DNA from: UBA2767 sp965228625
GTDB lineage: Bacteria; Pseudomonadota; Alphaproteobacteria; Rhizobiales; Methyloligellaceae
Assembly (NCBI GenBank): GCA_965228625.1
Contig: OZ245829.1
Span: 4,650,001-4,714,000 of the forward strand
Reading direction: 5' to 3'
Length of the DNA: 64,000 bases
In this document: positions 18,632 to 28,177 of the stretch, in pieces
Numbering within the stretch: the stretch's first letter is position 1
Layout of the letters: each line of letters starts with the position of its first letter
Program-made: the position numbers and the translations under genes
Notes under the pieces: generated by a model
Told to the model about the DNA's origin: nothing
The model's input: the letters and a program-made list of their open reading frames with translations, nothing else
Database searches by the model: none

Positions 18632-19927
18632 ATGATTGGGGGACTTAAGCAAACGACTAGTCGTTTGGCCATCGCCGCGGCGGCCGGTTTGTTCACGGGC
18701 GGTATTGCCCTGGCGCCTGCCCAGGCGGCCGATCTGGGCGGCGACTGCTGCGCGGACCTCGAAGAGCGTGTAGCTGAGCTCGAAGCCACGACTGTCCGGA
18801 AGGGCAATCGTAAGGTTTCGGTGAAGCTTTCAGGTCAAGTCAACCGTGGTATCCTGTGGTGGGACGACGGTGAAGACAGCGACGTCTACTTCGTTGACGT
18901 TGAGAACTCGAACTCGCGTTTCCGTATCACGGGCTCCGCGACGATCAGCCCGGGCCGCACAGCCGGTTTCCGGATCGAGGCGGACTGGTTCATCCAGAAC
19001 AACTCGAGCACGGTCGCGAACTGTAACAACACGGACTTCGTCGGTGCGAGCTGTCGCGCTCTTGCCAACACGATTGGTAACTCGGTTTCCAACAGCCCGT
19101 ATGGCACGGGCGACTCGGGCGAAGCTGAAGCAGGTCAGGTCACCGACATGCGCTGGACGGAAGTCTGGCTCAAGGACGAGACCCTCGGCAAGCTGTCACT
19201 CGGTAAGGGCGACACCGCTTCGAACGGTACTTCGGAAGTCGATCTGTCCGGTACGTCCGTTGCTCAATATGCGGGCATGGGCGACGTCGGCGGTGCCTTC
19301 CAGTTCCGTACGGCTGGCGGCGGCTTCTCGGGCGTTAGCCTCGGCGACGTTTACAACCAGCTTGATGGTCTGAGCCGTCGGAACCGCATTCGCTACGACA
19401 CGCCGTCCTTCGGCGGATTCACTTTCTCGACCTCGTATGGCGCCGACGACTTCTGGGATGGTGCCCTGCGGTTCAAGAAAGAGTGGAACTCGGTTCGTTG
19501 TGCATGGGCAGGCGGTATTGCGCATGACACGAACGCCGCGGATGATGACTTCTGGCGTTACAGCACCTCGGGTTCGTGCATTCACACCCCGTCGGGTCTG
19601 AACCTCACCCTCGGCTATGCCGAAGACGATGAGGCCGGAAGCAACAACTTCGACCAGAACTGGTGGTTCGTGAAACTCGGCATCTCTCGCCGCTGGAACT
19701 CTCACGGCAAGACGAGCATCTCGGTTCAGTACGCACAGAACGAAGACAAGCTCGTTTCTGGTGACGAGACCGAATCCTGGGGCGTGGCCTTCGTGCAGAA
19801 CATCGACTCTGCTGCACTTGAGCTGTACCTGGCATACTCGCACCACGAGTATGACGACGATATCCCGGGAACGGTTAGCCTGGATGATCTCGACTTCTTC
19901 CTGGCCGGCGCTCGGATGAAGTTCTAA
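18632..19927 (+). CDS. Alphaproteobacterial general porin (Porin_2-type)
   Basis: A 431-residue outer-membrane beta-barrel. The signal peptide (LAIAAAAGLFTGGIALAPAQA, cleavage after AQA) is followed by ADLGGDCCADLEERVAELEATT, the short coiled coil typical of Hyphomicrobiales porins. Alternating aromatic strands follow (VSVKLSGQVNRGILWW, TAGFRIEADWF), and the C-terminal strand ends in phenylalanine (LAGARMKF), as barrel proteins require. GGAGA precedes the ATG at 18632. A strong terminator follows the stop. It should form a trimeric diffusion pore; codon use looks regular, as in abundant proteins. Confidence 0.9.
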   Translation: MIGGLKQTTSRLAIAAAAGLFTGGIALAPAQAADLGGDCCADLEERVAELEATTVRKGNRKVSVKLSGQVNRGILWWDDGEDSDVYFVDVENSNSRFRITGSATISPGRTAGFRIEADWFIQNNSSTVANCNNTDFVGASCRALANTIGNSVSNSPYGTGDSGEAEAGQVTDMRWTEVWLKDETLGKLSLGKGDTASNGTSEVDLSGTSVAQYAGMGDVGGAFQFRTAGGGFSGVSLGDVYNQLDGLSRRNRIRYDTPSFGGFTFSTSYGADDFWDGALRFKKEWNSVRCAWAGGIAHDTNAADDDFWRYSTSGSCIHTPSGLNLTLGYAEDDEAGSNNFDQNWWFVKLGISRRWNSHGKTSISVQYAQNEDKLVSGDETESWGVAFVQNIDSAALELYLAYSHHEYDDDIPGTVSLDDLDFFLAGARMKF

Positions 19928-19952
19928 GCCTCAGGCTCAGCAACGAAATCAG

Positions 19953-19984
19953 AAGCCGCCCCTTCGGGGGCGGCTTTTTCTTTG
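19953..19984 (+). terminator. Rho-independent terminator of the porin gene
   Basis: The stem GCCGCCCC / GGGGCGGC (extended by AA/TT) around a TTCG tetraloop is followed by TTTTTCTTT, 26 bases after the porin stop. This is a textbook intrinsic terminator. Confidence 0.92.
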
Positions 19985-20170
19985 CCCATCGGTCGGTCCG
20001 GCCGGCATGGACCGAAATTGACCGGACATCGCGTCAATACGTGGCAAATCCGCCACGCCCTATTTTCTTGAACCGAAAAACCACCTGAATTAGCAATGCC
20101 TTAAGAGCGCGTATTACATGCTTGAATTGTTGATCTCATCGGACGATCTTATAGATGAGGAGAAGATCCG

Positions 20171-20548
20171 GTGTTTCGCAGACGATTCGCGATCAAAGTA
20201 TGTACCATTGCGTTCTGCGCCTTCGCGGCGTCGGGTGCAAATGCGTTCGAACAGACACCGCTTCCTCAAGCTTCCTCACCGGCGGCCCCGCCGCAAGTGA
20301 CCGCACCTGCGGTTTCGCCCGGCCTTTCCCTTGAAACTCAGACGAAAAGCTCTCAGCCGGACGAAAAGCAACAACGCGGTATCAAAATCCCAGGATTGGG
20401 GAAGTTGACCATGCCGAAGCTCAATTTCGGGCTTGATCTCATGTACGGAGCGCCGGAAGAGAATGACACGGAGCTCGGCTTCACCAATGACGTGAGCCCG
20501 GGAGATGATGATCTCAGAATCATGGGCAAGGTGAAGCGTCGATTCTGA
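20171..20548 (+). CDS. Small secreted protein of unknown function
   Basis: A 125-residue protein with a signal peptide (FAIKVCTIAFCAFAASGANA), a Pro/Ala/Gln-rich low-complexity linker and a compact C-terminal motif (IKIPGLGKLTMPKLNFGLDLMYG) ending in basic KVKRRF. It starts at a GTG with GAGGAG upstream, which supports translation. No known domain is recognised. The IPGLGKLTMPKLNFGLDLMYG part looks like a conserved short motif, perhaps membrane-associated. It lies between the porin and pcs. Confidence 0.6.
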   Translation: MFRRRFAIKVCTIAFCAFAASGANAFEQTPLPQASSPAAPPQVTAPAVSPGLSLETQTKSSQPDEKQQRGIKIPGLGKLTMPKLNFGLDLMYGAPEENDTELGFTNDVSPGDDDLRIMGKVKRRF

Positions 20549-20726
20549 TCCCGGACCGAATGTGATCGGTGAAACAACGGCTTCGCGTCTTGCCAATTCC
20601 GCGCGATTCCTCCGTAATCTGACCATTCCACCTGCAAAGGACCGCGGCGCGGCGCGCCGATGGCCCGAAGAGCATGCGCCAAAACACCGGTTTTCGGCGC
20701 AATAAGGGGAGGGTCGAAGACGAGCG

Positions 20727-21422
20727 ATGCGCCCGAAGATCTACGCTGTTGCCGTTCATCTGCTGACTGCCTCCGGAGCCGTTTGCGGTCTTTTTGCCTT
20801 GCACAACGCGGCGTCGCACGACTGGCGCGCCGCCTTTTTATGGCTTGGTGCCGCGGCGGTGATCGATGCGATCGACGGTCCGATGGCCCGATGGATCCAG
20901 GTGGACAAGGTTCTTCCCCGTTTCAGCGGCGTGACGCTCGATCTCATTGTCGATTATCTGACCTATTGCGTCGTGCCTGCATACATCCTGATGGAAAGCG
21001 GACGGCTCGGCGACATGTTTGCGCCGGCTGTCGGCGCAATGATCCTTCTCGGCTCGCTGTTTCACTTCGCAGATACGACAAGCAAGACCAAGGACGGATT
21101 TTTCGTAGGTTTTCCAGCCATTTGGAACGTCGTGTGCCTTTACGCGTTCGTTTTCGACGCCGGCGCGAATGTCGTGATTCCGGCAGTGATCCTGCTGACG
21201 GTTGCGACGGTCCTGCCGTTGAAATGGGTCCACCCCCTTCGCTCGAAGCTGTGGCGCGTGCCGACCCTGGTTGCCGTCTTGGTCTGGTCGCTTGCCGCGT
21301 TGTACGAAACCATTGCGGGGTTCCCTGGAACTGGGGGCGCGCGGGCGATATTCGTCCTCGTTGGCGTCTATCTTGTCGGTGTCGGTTTGGCGCGAACCTA
21401 TCTCGGCCGCGACTCGCAATAG
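20727..21422 (+). CDS. pcs: Phosphatidylcholine synthase
   Basis: A 231-residue integral membrane CDP-alcohol phosphatidyltransferase that condenses CDP-diacylglycerol with choline to make phosphatidylcholine. The catalytic motif is present as D50-G51-x2-A54-R55 ... G68-x3-D72-x3-D76, with the extended spacing between R and G found in Pcs rather than in PgsA or PssA. Several hydrophobic helices span the length. Pcs is common in host-associated and environmental alphaproteobacteria and relies on exogenous choline. Confidence 0.92.
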   Translation: MRPKIYAVAVHLLTASGAVCGLFALHNAASHDWRAAFLWLGAAAVIDAIDGPMARWIQVDKVLPRFSGVTLDLIVDYLTYCVVPAYILMESGRLGDMFAPAVGAMILLGSLFHFADTTSKTKDGFFVGFPAIWNVVCLYAFVFDAGANVVIPAVILLTVATVLPLKWVHPLRSKLWRVPTLVAVLVWSLAALYETIAGFPGTGGARAIFVLVGVYLVGVGLARTYLGRDSQ

Positions 21423-21763
21423 AATGTGCGGTCTCGGGTTGGAACGGTCATCCCGTTTCGGGCCAGCGAATGTGACAAACTGACCAATCGGATGCGTGTG
21501 ATGGTTAACCCGGCGTGACCCGGACGTCGGAGCGCAATACGCGTGGCTCAGGGAAAATCATATATATCAACATGTTAAGTGATGTTCTTGAGGTTCGTTC
21601 TGTCTGGATCAGCGTTTGACGGGCGAATGGCGCGCGCATTGCATTTGAGCGAGCGGGCGGCGCATTGGCGATTGTTCATGTGCATTGCCAAAAAATTGTC
21701 ACTTTTTCGGAGCCATGTCCGCGCCCTTATTGCGAGACAGTCAATCAACAAGGTTTCTCCCCA
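21423..21763. other. Intergenic region, no gene seen
   Basis: About 340 bases between pcs and the next secreted protein. It contains an AT-rich stretch near 21558-21585 (aaaatcatatatatcaac) that could hold a promoter. No coding potential or RNA gene is recognised. Confidence 0.4.
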
Positions 21764-22153
21764 ATGAAACGACTTCTTTTTTGCGTGGGCCTGAGCCTCG
21801 CCGTAACCGGAATTGCCGACGCCTCCACGTCGAGCCACATGTCCGGCACGGAATTGCGCAAGGCCGTGGCCGGCAAGACGGTCTATCTCAACACAAGCGG
21901 CATCGTCGTTCCGATTTCATACCGGTCAAACGGCACCATGAACGGCAAGCTGCAGGCGCTTGCCGCAGCGTTCGCGGGCGGCAACAAGCCGGCGGATGCG
22001 GGGCGGTGGTGGATCTCCAAGCACCAGCTTTGCCAGCGCTGGAACAACTGGCTGGACAAGAAATCGTATTGCTACAAGCTGACCCGCCAGGGTGACAAGG
22101 TCACGTGGGTTCGCAGTGACGGTCGCCGCGGCACGGCGCGCATCGGCGGCTAG
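21764..22153 (+). CDS. Secreted protein of unknown function (DUF995-like)
   Basis: A 129-residue protein with a signal peptide (RLLFCVGLSLAVTGIADA) and a mature part containing MSGTELRKAVAGKTVYL, then WWISKHQLCQRW and SYCYKLTRQGDKVTW. This pattern (leading GxEL helix, then a strand-rich part with paired Cys/Trp) resembles DUF995-type periplasmic proteins of alphaproteobacteria. The ATG at 21764 is preceded by AAGG. Its stop overlaps the stop of the convergent TPR gene by four bases. Confidence 0.7.
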   Translation: MKRLLFCVGLSLAVTGIADASTSSHMSGTELRKAVAGKTVYLNTSGIVVPISYRSNGTMNGKLQALAAAFAGGNKPADAGRWWISKHQLCQRWNNWLDKKSYCYKLTRQGDKVTWVRSDGRRGTARIGG

Positions 22154-23721
22154 CTGGTCCCGTCGCGGGCGTCGCGCAGCCAATCCAGGTACGGCGCGGC
22201 GCATTCCACGTCCCGGGATATCTCCACATCGAGTTTCGCCGGCGGCTTCATGCCGCAGAGATCGGCGACGCGGTTCAGCGTTGCGTGAGGATCGCTCACC
22301 ATGTCTTCGTACGAGACGACGAGGGCGCGGTCTGCGATCTTCTCCGTCCAGACGTCGGCCATCCGGTCGTGCAGTTCAAGATATCGGTATATGTCCTTGA
22401 TATCGTAGGCAAACTGGTTGGTATTCTCCTGGTAGAGATAGGAGAAAATGCGAAACGCCGCATCGTCGTGATTGCGTTTCAGGAACACAAACTTTGCATT
22501 CCCGAACAGGTCCGACAGCCGCCCGACATCCGATATGGCACCGGGATGCGTTATCGTGACCAGTTCTGCACCGTTCGACATTTCCGAGAGCCGTTCGTGG
22601 AACAGGGCGGAGATCTTGTCGTCAAGCTCGCTCGGCGTGTTCACCAGCAGCGCTTCGGTCAGGAAGCCGTTGCGTGTGGAGATATGCTGAGCAATGTCGG
22701 TCACGAGCGAGTTCTCAAGTCCCGCATGGGTTCCGCCCAACCGGGCGACCAGCTCTTCAAGGGTCGATTTGCCGGAACGGGACGGTCCCAGAACAAACAG
22801 CGGCACTGGACCCGTTGAGGCCCCGTCGGGCAACGCGCGGGGCCGGGGTGTCCAGTCTTCGGCTTTCCCGAGAAGCTCTTCCTGCTGTCTGAAGTAGATA
22901 TCGCGCTGTTCCTGCGTGGCGTCCGCAATTCTCTTGTTGACCGAGGTGAGTGTGTCCCAGGCGTCGCGGTACTTTTGTTTTCGCGCCAGGTCTATTCCGA
23001 CGGCGAAATCCCGCGCGATCTCATGCAGAGGAATATCAGCCACAAAGGCCGGTCCTCCGGTCGGCGATGACGTCTCCACGTGACCGCGGGTCTGTTCAAG
23101 AACTCCCAATTCGTCTTCAAGCGAGGGGAACTCGCCCAATATCTGAAAGATCAGGGCCTGCTCGTCATGGGACGGCGACCTTGCCCAGACTTGCTGGAGT
23201 CGTTTCACGGCGTCTTCATGGCGGCCGGTCTTGAGCAGACAATATGCGAGGCGAATTGCCGGCCCGGCATTCGCCGGGTCGAGGCGCACCGCCTCCTCGA
23301 GCAATTCCACGGCTCGGTCGAATTGCCCTTGCGATACCGCGACCTCGCCGAGGAGATAGCGCGGCACCGGCGATTCCGGCATAAGCGAAACACAACGCTC
23401 CAACGCCTCGGACGCGTTGCCCATGGCGCCGAGCTCAAGATAGACCCATCCGAGGTTGTACAGCAGCTCACCATCGTTCGGATTGATCAGGAGCGCGCGG
23501 ACAAAGTTCGGCAATGCGGCCGCGAAATTGCCGTGCCGCATGAAGATGGAGCCTGCCATGACGTGTGCCCTGGCATAATCCGGATAGGCCTCGATCAGCT
23601 TGGTGCAGGCGTCGATCGCGCCGTCGGTATCGCCGGAATCGAGAAGCGTGCTGACCCGAGACAGTTCCTGATGTGCTTCCTGCACCTGCTGGACGGAGTA
23701 CTGCGAAACCGGGTGTGACAT
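22150..23721 (-). CDS. TPR protein with sulfotransferase-fold domain carrying a GKS P-loop (paralogue 1)
   Basis: A 523-residue cytoplasmic protein. TPR repeats fill about 15-200 (SGDTDGAIDACTKLIEAYP, NFAAALPNFVRALLINP, QFDRAVELLEEAVRLDP). The C-terminal domain (about 305-515) follows the sulfotransferase plan: nucleotide loop, KFVFLKRNHDD, and the VVSYEDMVSDPHATL strand-helix. The loop reads GPSRSGKS (G312-S319) instead of PRSGTT. The 3'-phosphate serine of the RxxxDxxxS motif is R424. PAPS use is therefore doubtful, and ATP/GTP binding is possible. It is divergent from paralogue 2. Confidence 0.75.
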   Translation of the reverse strand: MSHPVSQYSVQQVQEAHQELSRVSTLLDSGDTDGAIDACTKLIEAYPDYARAHVMAGSIFMRHGNFAAALPNFVRALLINPNDGELLYNLGWVYLELGAMGNASEALERCVSLMPESPVPRYLLGEVAVSQGQFDRAVELLEEAVRLDPANAGPAIRLAYCLLKTGRHEDAVKRLQQVWARSPSHDEQALIFQILGEFPSLEDELGVLEQTRGHVETSSPTGGPAFVADIPLHEIARDFAVGIDLARKQKYRDAWDTLTSVNKRIADATQEQRDIYFRQQEELLGKAEDWTPRPRALPDGASTGPVPLFVLGPSRSGKSTLEELVARLGGTHAGLENSLVTDIAQHISTRNGFLTEALLVNTPSELDDKISALFHERLSEMSNGAELVTITHPGAISDVGRLSDLFGNAKFVFLKRNHDDAAFRIFSYLYQENTNQFAYDIKDIYRYLELHDRMADVWTEKIADRALVVSYEDMVSDPHATLNRVADLCGMKPPAKLDVEISRDVECAAPYLDWLRDARDGTS

Positions 23722-23927
23722 GGAATTGCCTGAGATGGAACGAAACGGTCAGGCCGCTGTGCTGACGAATACCTCTGCCATAAACAGGCATCGCAGACCA
23801 CACAAATCTCGGTGCGGCGCGGAGCACCGCGTTGGAAAAATAGTCTTGGTTCTGGGACGCGATATGGCATAAGTCGCGTTCGATCGTTTTATGAAGGTAC
23901 GTCGGTCAACCGCACGCGCGTTCCCGC

Positions 23928-25538
23928 ATGGCAGAAGTCAAGGATATCCCGTTCAAGTCGCCTCCGGCCGCCGTTCAGGCCAGACGCCAACTCGATGACG
24001 CAAACCGCCTCATAGAGACGGGACGGATTACCGAGGCGCTGGATCTGTGCCGGGAATTGCTCGGCGCCCATCCGGAATATGTCGAGGCGCTAAGAGCCCT
24101 TGGGCGGGCCTATCTCGCGGAGAAGAATCATGACGCCGCGCTGCCGTGCTTCGTGCGGGCGTCGATGCTGTCAGAGGACGATCCCGCGGTCATGACCGAC
24201 CTTGCGGGCGTGTATTTCGAACTCGGATCGGACGATCTCGCGCGCCGGACCGCGGAACGTGCGCTTGAGTTGTCGCCGGATGAAGATGTCGCGCGTGCAG
24301 CACACATGCTGCTCGGCCGGGTCTGCCACCGCCAACGCGACTACGGCGCCGCCATCACCCATCTGGAACAGGCTCGGTCTGCGGCGAACGGGTCCGACGA
24401 CGCCGGGTTCCTGCTGGGGCTCTGCCATCTCGCCGCCGGCAACGCCAAAGAGGCAATTCCGATTCTGTCCGCGGAAATCAAAGGCGGACTGTCAGCGCTC
24501 GATCATGTGGAAGCCCTGTATCGTCTGAGCCATGTCGCGGATGCGGTGCAGGCCAAAACACTGCTCGAGGAGCTGCAGGCGCTTGGCGACGATACGCCGA
24601 CTTTCGGGTCCGAAGAGGAGGGGCGAAAGTTCGCGGCATTTCGTGATTTCGCGCGCGCCGCACTGCTTGGCCGGTCAGGGGAGCACGAGGAAGCCTGGCA
24701 ACACCTTGAAACCGCAAATTCGGAAATGGGCGGTGGCTATCAAGAGGTGAAACAACAGCTTCGCGACGCGGATGAGAGCATCATCCAGCGCGCCTCCGAC
24801 TGGATCTTCGCCGGTGCGCCTGTTGACGACATCAGCGAGCAGGGGCCGCTCTCGCTGTTCATTCTCGGGCCGCCCGCGAGTGGAAAATCGGCGCTGGAGC
24901 GGCTGATCGGCGCCGTCGATGGTGTCGCGATGGGCTACGGGCATGAGTTGGTGCAGGTCGCGGCGCGAGAGACGGCCACATCCAACGGATTCCTTCCGCT
25001 CAACTATCCCGGTCAACTCCCGACATCGATGCACCGTCAGTTCACAAAGACCTATGCGCGGGCGACCAGGGCGCGTGCACGGGGTGCAGATGTACTGACG
25101 TGCACGAACTCGGACCTGCTTCCGGATCTCGGCCGGATCGCCGAGACCGCGCAGAGCACGAAGATCGTGTTCCTCTCCCGCGACCCCGACGATGCCGCAT
25201 TCAGGATCTACGAGCGGTACTTTTCCGACGGGTCGAACCCGTATTCCTACAACGTTTCAGGCATTTACGATCAGCTCGACATTTACGCGCGGCTCTCGGA
25301 CGCCTGGGCTGATGCGCTTCATGGCGTGTGCCTGCGCGTCGCTTACGAGGATCTGGTGGGCGATCCGAAGGCGACGTTGAGACGCGTTGCCGCGTTCTGC
25401 GGCCTGGATGCGTCCAAAGCGGAGATCCCCGATCTCGGAGACGATCGCGGATGCGCCGAGCCGTATCGGGACAAGATGGAAAGGGCCCGCTCCGGCGCCA
25501 TCGCGCCCTTGTCCGGGTGGGCCATGCCGGAACTGTAA
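23928..25538 (+). CDS. TPR protein with sulfotransferase-fold domain carrying a GKS P-loop (paralogue 2)
   Basis: A 536-residue paralogue of the divergent 22150-23721 gene. N-terminal TPRs (TGRITEALDLCRELLGAHPEY, NHDAALPCFVRASML) are followed by a sulfotransferase-like C-terminal domain. Its nucleotide loop is GPPASGKS (G314-S321), and the RxxxDxxxS motif has become R418-DPD-D422-AAF-R426. The YEDLVGDPKATLRRVAAFCGL element is retained. The two proteins share the same two substitutions, so they form one subfamily. The next gene begins nine bases downstream. Confidence 0.75.
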   Translation: MAEVKDIPFKSPPAAVQARRQLDDANRLIETGRITEALDLCRELLGAHPEYVEALRALGRAYLAEKNHDAALPCFVRASMLSEDDPAVMTDLAGVYFELGSDDLARRTAERALELSPDEDVARAAHMLLGRVCHRQRDYGAAITHLEQARSAANGSDDAGFLLGLCHLAAGNAKEAIPILSAEIKGGLSALDHVEALYRLSHVADAVQAKTLLEELQALGDDTPTFGSEEEGRKFAAFRDFARAALLGRSGEHEEAWQHLETANSEMGGGYQEVKQQLRDADESIIQRASDWIFAGAPVDDISEQGPLSLFILGPPASGKSALERLIGAVDGVAMGYGHELVQVAARETATSNGFLPLNYPGQLPTSMHRQFTKTYARATRARARGADVLTCTNSDLLPDLGRIAETAQSTKIVFLSRDPDDAAFRIYERYFSDGSNPYSYNVSGIYDQLDIYARLSDAWADALHGVCLRVAYEDLVGDPKATLRRVAAFCGLDASKAEIPDLGDDRGCAEPYRDKMERARSGAIAPLSGWAMPEL

Positions 25539-25546
25539 GCACGCTG

Positions 25547-27568
25547 ATGGCCACTCTCGAGCAGGAATTCAACGCCGCGGTGGCGAAGTTCCGCGCCGGT
25601 CAAACGAAGTCCGCCGAGAAGTCGCTGCTGCGCATCAACAAGCGCCATCCGGGCATCCCGGACGTTCTGCACGTTCTTGGCTATATCGCCATGGAGACGG
25701 ATCGGCCGAAGGTTGCGGTGAAATATCTCTCGCAGGCCGTGAAGCGCGTTCCCGAAAATGCCGCCCTTTTGAACCTTCTCGGCTGTGCCTTTCACAAGGA
25801 CGGTGATCCCGGCCGCGCCGTGGAGATGCTGTCCAGGGCGGTCCGGCTCGATCCGGCGATGACCAATGCGCGGTTCAACCTTGCTAACGCGCTGCAGGAT
25901 GAAAACAGGCTGGCCGAGGCCGCCGGCGAGTACCGGCACCTGATCACGCAGACGCCGGGTGACGTCAATGTCCATATCGCGCTCGGCCAGACCTTGCTGG
26001 CGCATGGCGATCCGGAAGCCGCCGCCGGCGCCCTGTCCGACGCGCTCAAGCTCGAACCGGACAATCCCGAGGTCCAATTTCAGGTGGGCATCATGCACGC
26101 CGCGGCGGATCGACTGGACCGGGCGGAAACGCACTTCACCCGTGCGCTCGAGCTCCAACCGGACATGCACAAGGCGTTGTGCTGCCTCGCCGAGGTCAGG
26201 CATGGCATGGGCCAGGCGGAGGAGGCTATTGCCCTTCTGAAGCGGGCGCTCACGCAGGACGGCAAAGACGACAATGCGTACCGGCTGTTGGCCGTCATCC
26301 ATCAGGAAGCGGGCGACCATGTAAAGGCCCGCGCAAACGCCGCCGAAGCGCTGAGGCTCAAACCGGGCAGCGCCGAAAACCTGTACGTCTCGTCGCTGGT
26401 TCTGGAGAAATCCAATGACCTTGCGGAAGCAAGTGCAAATGTCACAAAGGGGTTGAAGCTCGCGCCCGATCACATTGGTCTGTCGATCATTTCCGCCCGC
26501 ATCGCCTTCCGCAACGGAGACCATGAGGACGCGCGCGACATCCTTCAGGGATTGCCTATGGACGGCGGCGTTTCGCCGGATCTGGTGACGGCCCGCTACT
26601 TCGATCTCGGGCGGGTGCATGACCGGCTGGGGAACGCGGATGAGGCGTATGCCTGTTTCGTCAAGGGCAACGAGGCCGCGGCGCAAGGCTGGCAGGCGCG
26701 CGAAAACGACAAGCAGGTGATGGTCGATTATGTCGATCATCATCTCGACCTGGTCACTGCGGACTGGGTCTCCGGGTGGGAGTCAACCGGTGATGCGGTG
26801 CCCGACGCGCCGTCGCCGTTGTTCGTGGTCGGCTTCCCGAGATCCGGCACGACGCTCCTCGATCAGATCCTCGACGGCCATCCCGGCATCCAGGTGCTCG
26901 AAGAGGAACCGATGATGCAGAAGGTGCGGGCGAGCCTCGTTAAGAGCGGCGCGCAGTATCCGGACATCATCGCCAGCCTCACGCCCGAACAGATCGCGCG
27001 GCTCCGGCGCGTCTATTTCGAAACGGCCGATGCGTTCATCACGCGTCAGCCGGGGTCCCTGCTCGTCGACAAGATGCCGCTCAATCTGGTGGAGGCGGCC
27101 GCGATCCACCGTCTGTTTCCCGACGCCAGGTTCGTTCTTTGCCTGCGCCATCCGTGCGATGCGTGTCTGAGCTGCTTCATGCAGATGTTCGAACTGAATG
27201 CCGGCATGTCGAACTTCCTGACCCTGGACGACACGACGCAGCTCTACTCCAACGTCATGCGGCTGTGGCAGCGTTATGAAAAAGTTTTGCCGATCAAGGT
27301 GTTCCGGGTTCGCTATGAAGGGCTTGTCGACGATCTGGAAGAGACCGCGCGCGGTCTTCTCGACTTTGTCGGGTTGCCCTGGGACGACGCGGTGCTCAAG
27401 TTCGACAGCCACGCCAGAACGCGGAACATCAAGACGCCGAGCTACACCCAGGTCACCAGCGGGATTTACACCCATGCGCGCGGCCGTTGGCGCCGCTATG
27501 AGCAACACATCAGGCCGTACATGAACCGGCTGCAGCCGTTCATAGACGCGTTCGGGTACGCAGAATGA
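25547..27568 (+). CDS. TPR-sulfotransferase with intact PAPS-binding motifs
   Basis: A 673-residue protein with about ten TPRs over residues 1-380 and a C-terminal sulfotransferase domain (about 425-660). The 5'-phosphosulfate loop PRSGTT (431-436) and the 3'-phosphate motif R534-x3-D538-x3-S542 are intact, as in TPR-linked protein or metabolite sulfotransferases. The ATG at 25547 starts directly in the first TPR. Its stop overlaps the start of the chorismate mutase gene, so these two are coupled. The sulfate acceptor is unknown. Confidence 0.82.
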   Translation: MATLEQEFNAAVAKFRAGQTKSAEKSLLRINKRHPGIPDVLHVLGYIAMETDRPKVAVKYLSQAVKRVPENAALLNLLGCAFHKDGDPGRAVEMLSRAVRLDPAMTNARFNLANALQDENRLAEAAGEYRHLITQTPGDVNVHIALGQTLLAHGDPEAAAGALSDALKLEPDNPEVQFQVGIMHAAADRLDRAETHFTRALELQPDMHKALCCLAEVRHGMGQAEEAIALLKRALTQDGKDDNAYRLLAVIHQEAGDHVKARANAAEALRLKPGSAENLYVSSLVLEKSNDLAEASANVTKGLKLAPDHIGLSIISARIAFRNGDHEDARDILQGLPMDGGVSPDLVTARYFDLGRVHDRLGNADEAYACFVKGNEAAAQGWQARENDKQVMVDYVDHHLDLVTADWVSGWESTGDAVPDAPSPLFVVGFPRSGTTLLDQILDGHPGIQVLEEEPMMQKVRASLVKSGAQYPDIIASLTPEQIARLRRVYFETADAFITRQPGSLLVDKMPLNLVEAAAIHRLFPDARFVLCLRHPCDACLSCFMQMFELNAGMSNFLTLDDTTQLYSNVMRLWQRYEKVLPIKVFRVRYEGLVDDLEETARGLLDFVGLPWDDAVLKFDSHARTRNIKTPSYTQVTSGIYTHARGRWRRYEQHIRPYMNRLQPFIDAFGYAE

Positions 27569-28125
27569 TGAGAGGATGGGTCATCCTTGCGCTCGCGGTC
27601 GCGATGCTGGCGGGTACGGTGCCCGCAAGCGCGGCGGACCCGGTCAAGACGGCGGTGTTCGACGGCATTCGCGACCGGCTCGCCCTGATGAAGCCGGTCG
27701 CAGCCTGGAAGGCGCTGCGCAACGTGCCCGTCGAGGATCTCGAACGCGAGAAAAAGGTCCTGCAATCCTCGGTCGGCAACGCGCAAGCCGTGCGCATCGA
27801 CGGGTCCAGTGTGAGTGCGTTCTTCGAAGCCCAGATCGCGGCGGCGAAAGAGATCCAGTCCTGCTGGATGGAGCGCTGGACGCAGGATCCGTCAAAGGCG
27901 CCGCAGGATGCGCCTGACCTCACCACGGAAATCCGCCCCAAGCTGATTGACCTTGGCAAGAAAATCCTCAAGAACGTCGCGCGGGCGTGGAAGGAGAGCG
28001 AGGACATGCCGTTCCGCGCCGAAGACGAGCCGGACTTTGTGGCGGCCGTCGAGATCGAGTGCCTTACGGACGACGCGAAACGGGAAATCTACCGCGCGCT
28101 CGTGGCCGTACAACCCCTGGAGTGA
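27565..28125 (+). CDS. Periplasmic chorismate mutase, AroQ-gamma class
   Basis: A 186-residue secreted protein. The signal peptide (MRGWVILALAVAMLAGTVPASAA) is followed by an all-helical AroQ-gamma-like domain: RDRLALMKPVAAWK, then NVPVEDLEREKKVL, FFEAQIAAAKEIQSCWM and IRPKLIDLGKKIL. These match the secreted chorismate mutase pattern, which converts chorismate to prephenate outside the cytoplasm. The start codon overlaps the stop of the TPR-sulfotransferase gene. Its role in the periplasm is not established for most bacteria. Identification rests on motif order, not on a full alignment. Confidence 0.72.
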   Translation: MMRGWVILALAVAMLAGTVPASAADPVKTAVFDGIRDRLALMKPVAAWKALRNVPVEDLEREKKVLQSSVGNAQAVRIDGSSVSAFFEAQIAAAKEIQSCWMERWTQDPSKAPQDAPDLTTEIRPKLIDLGKKILKNVARAWKESEDMPFRAEDEPDFVAAVEIECLTDDAKREIYRALVAVQPLE

Positions 28126-28177
28126 GCAACCGGCGTCGCCGTCACGCATTTTCACAACGCATGAGCACCACTTACAC

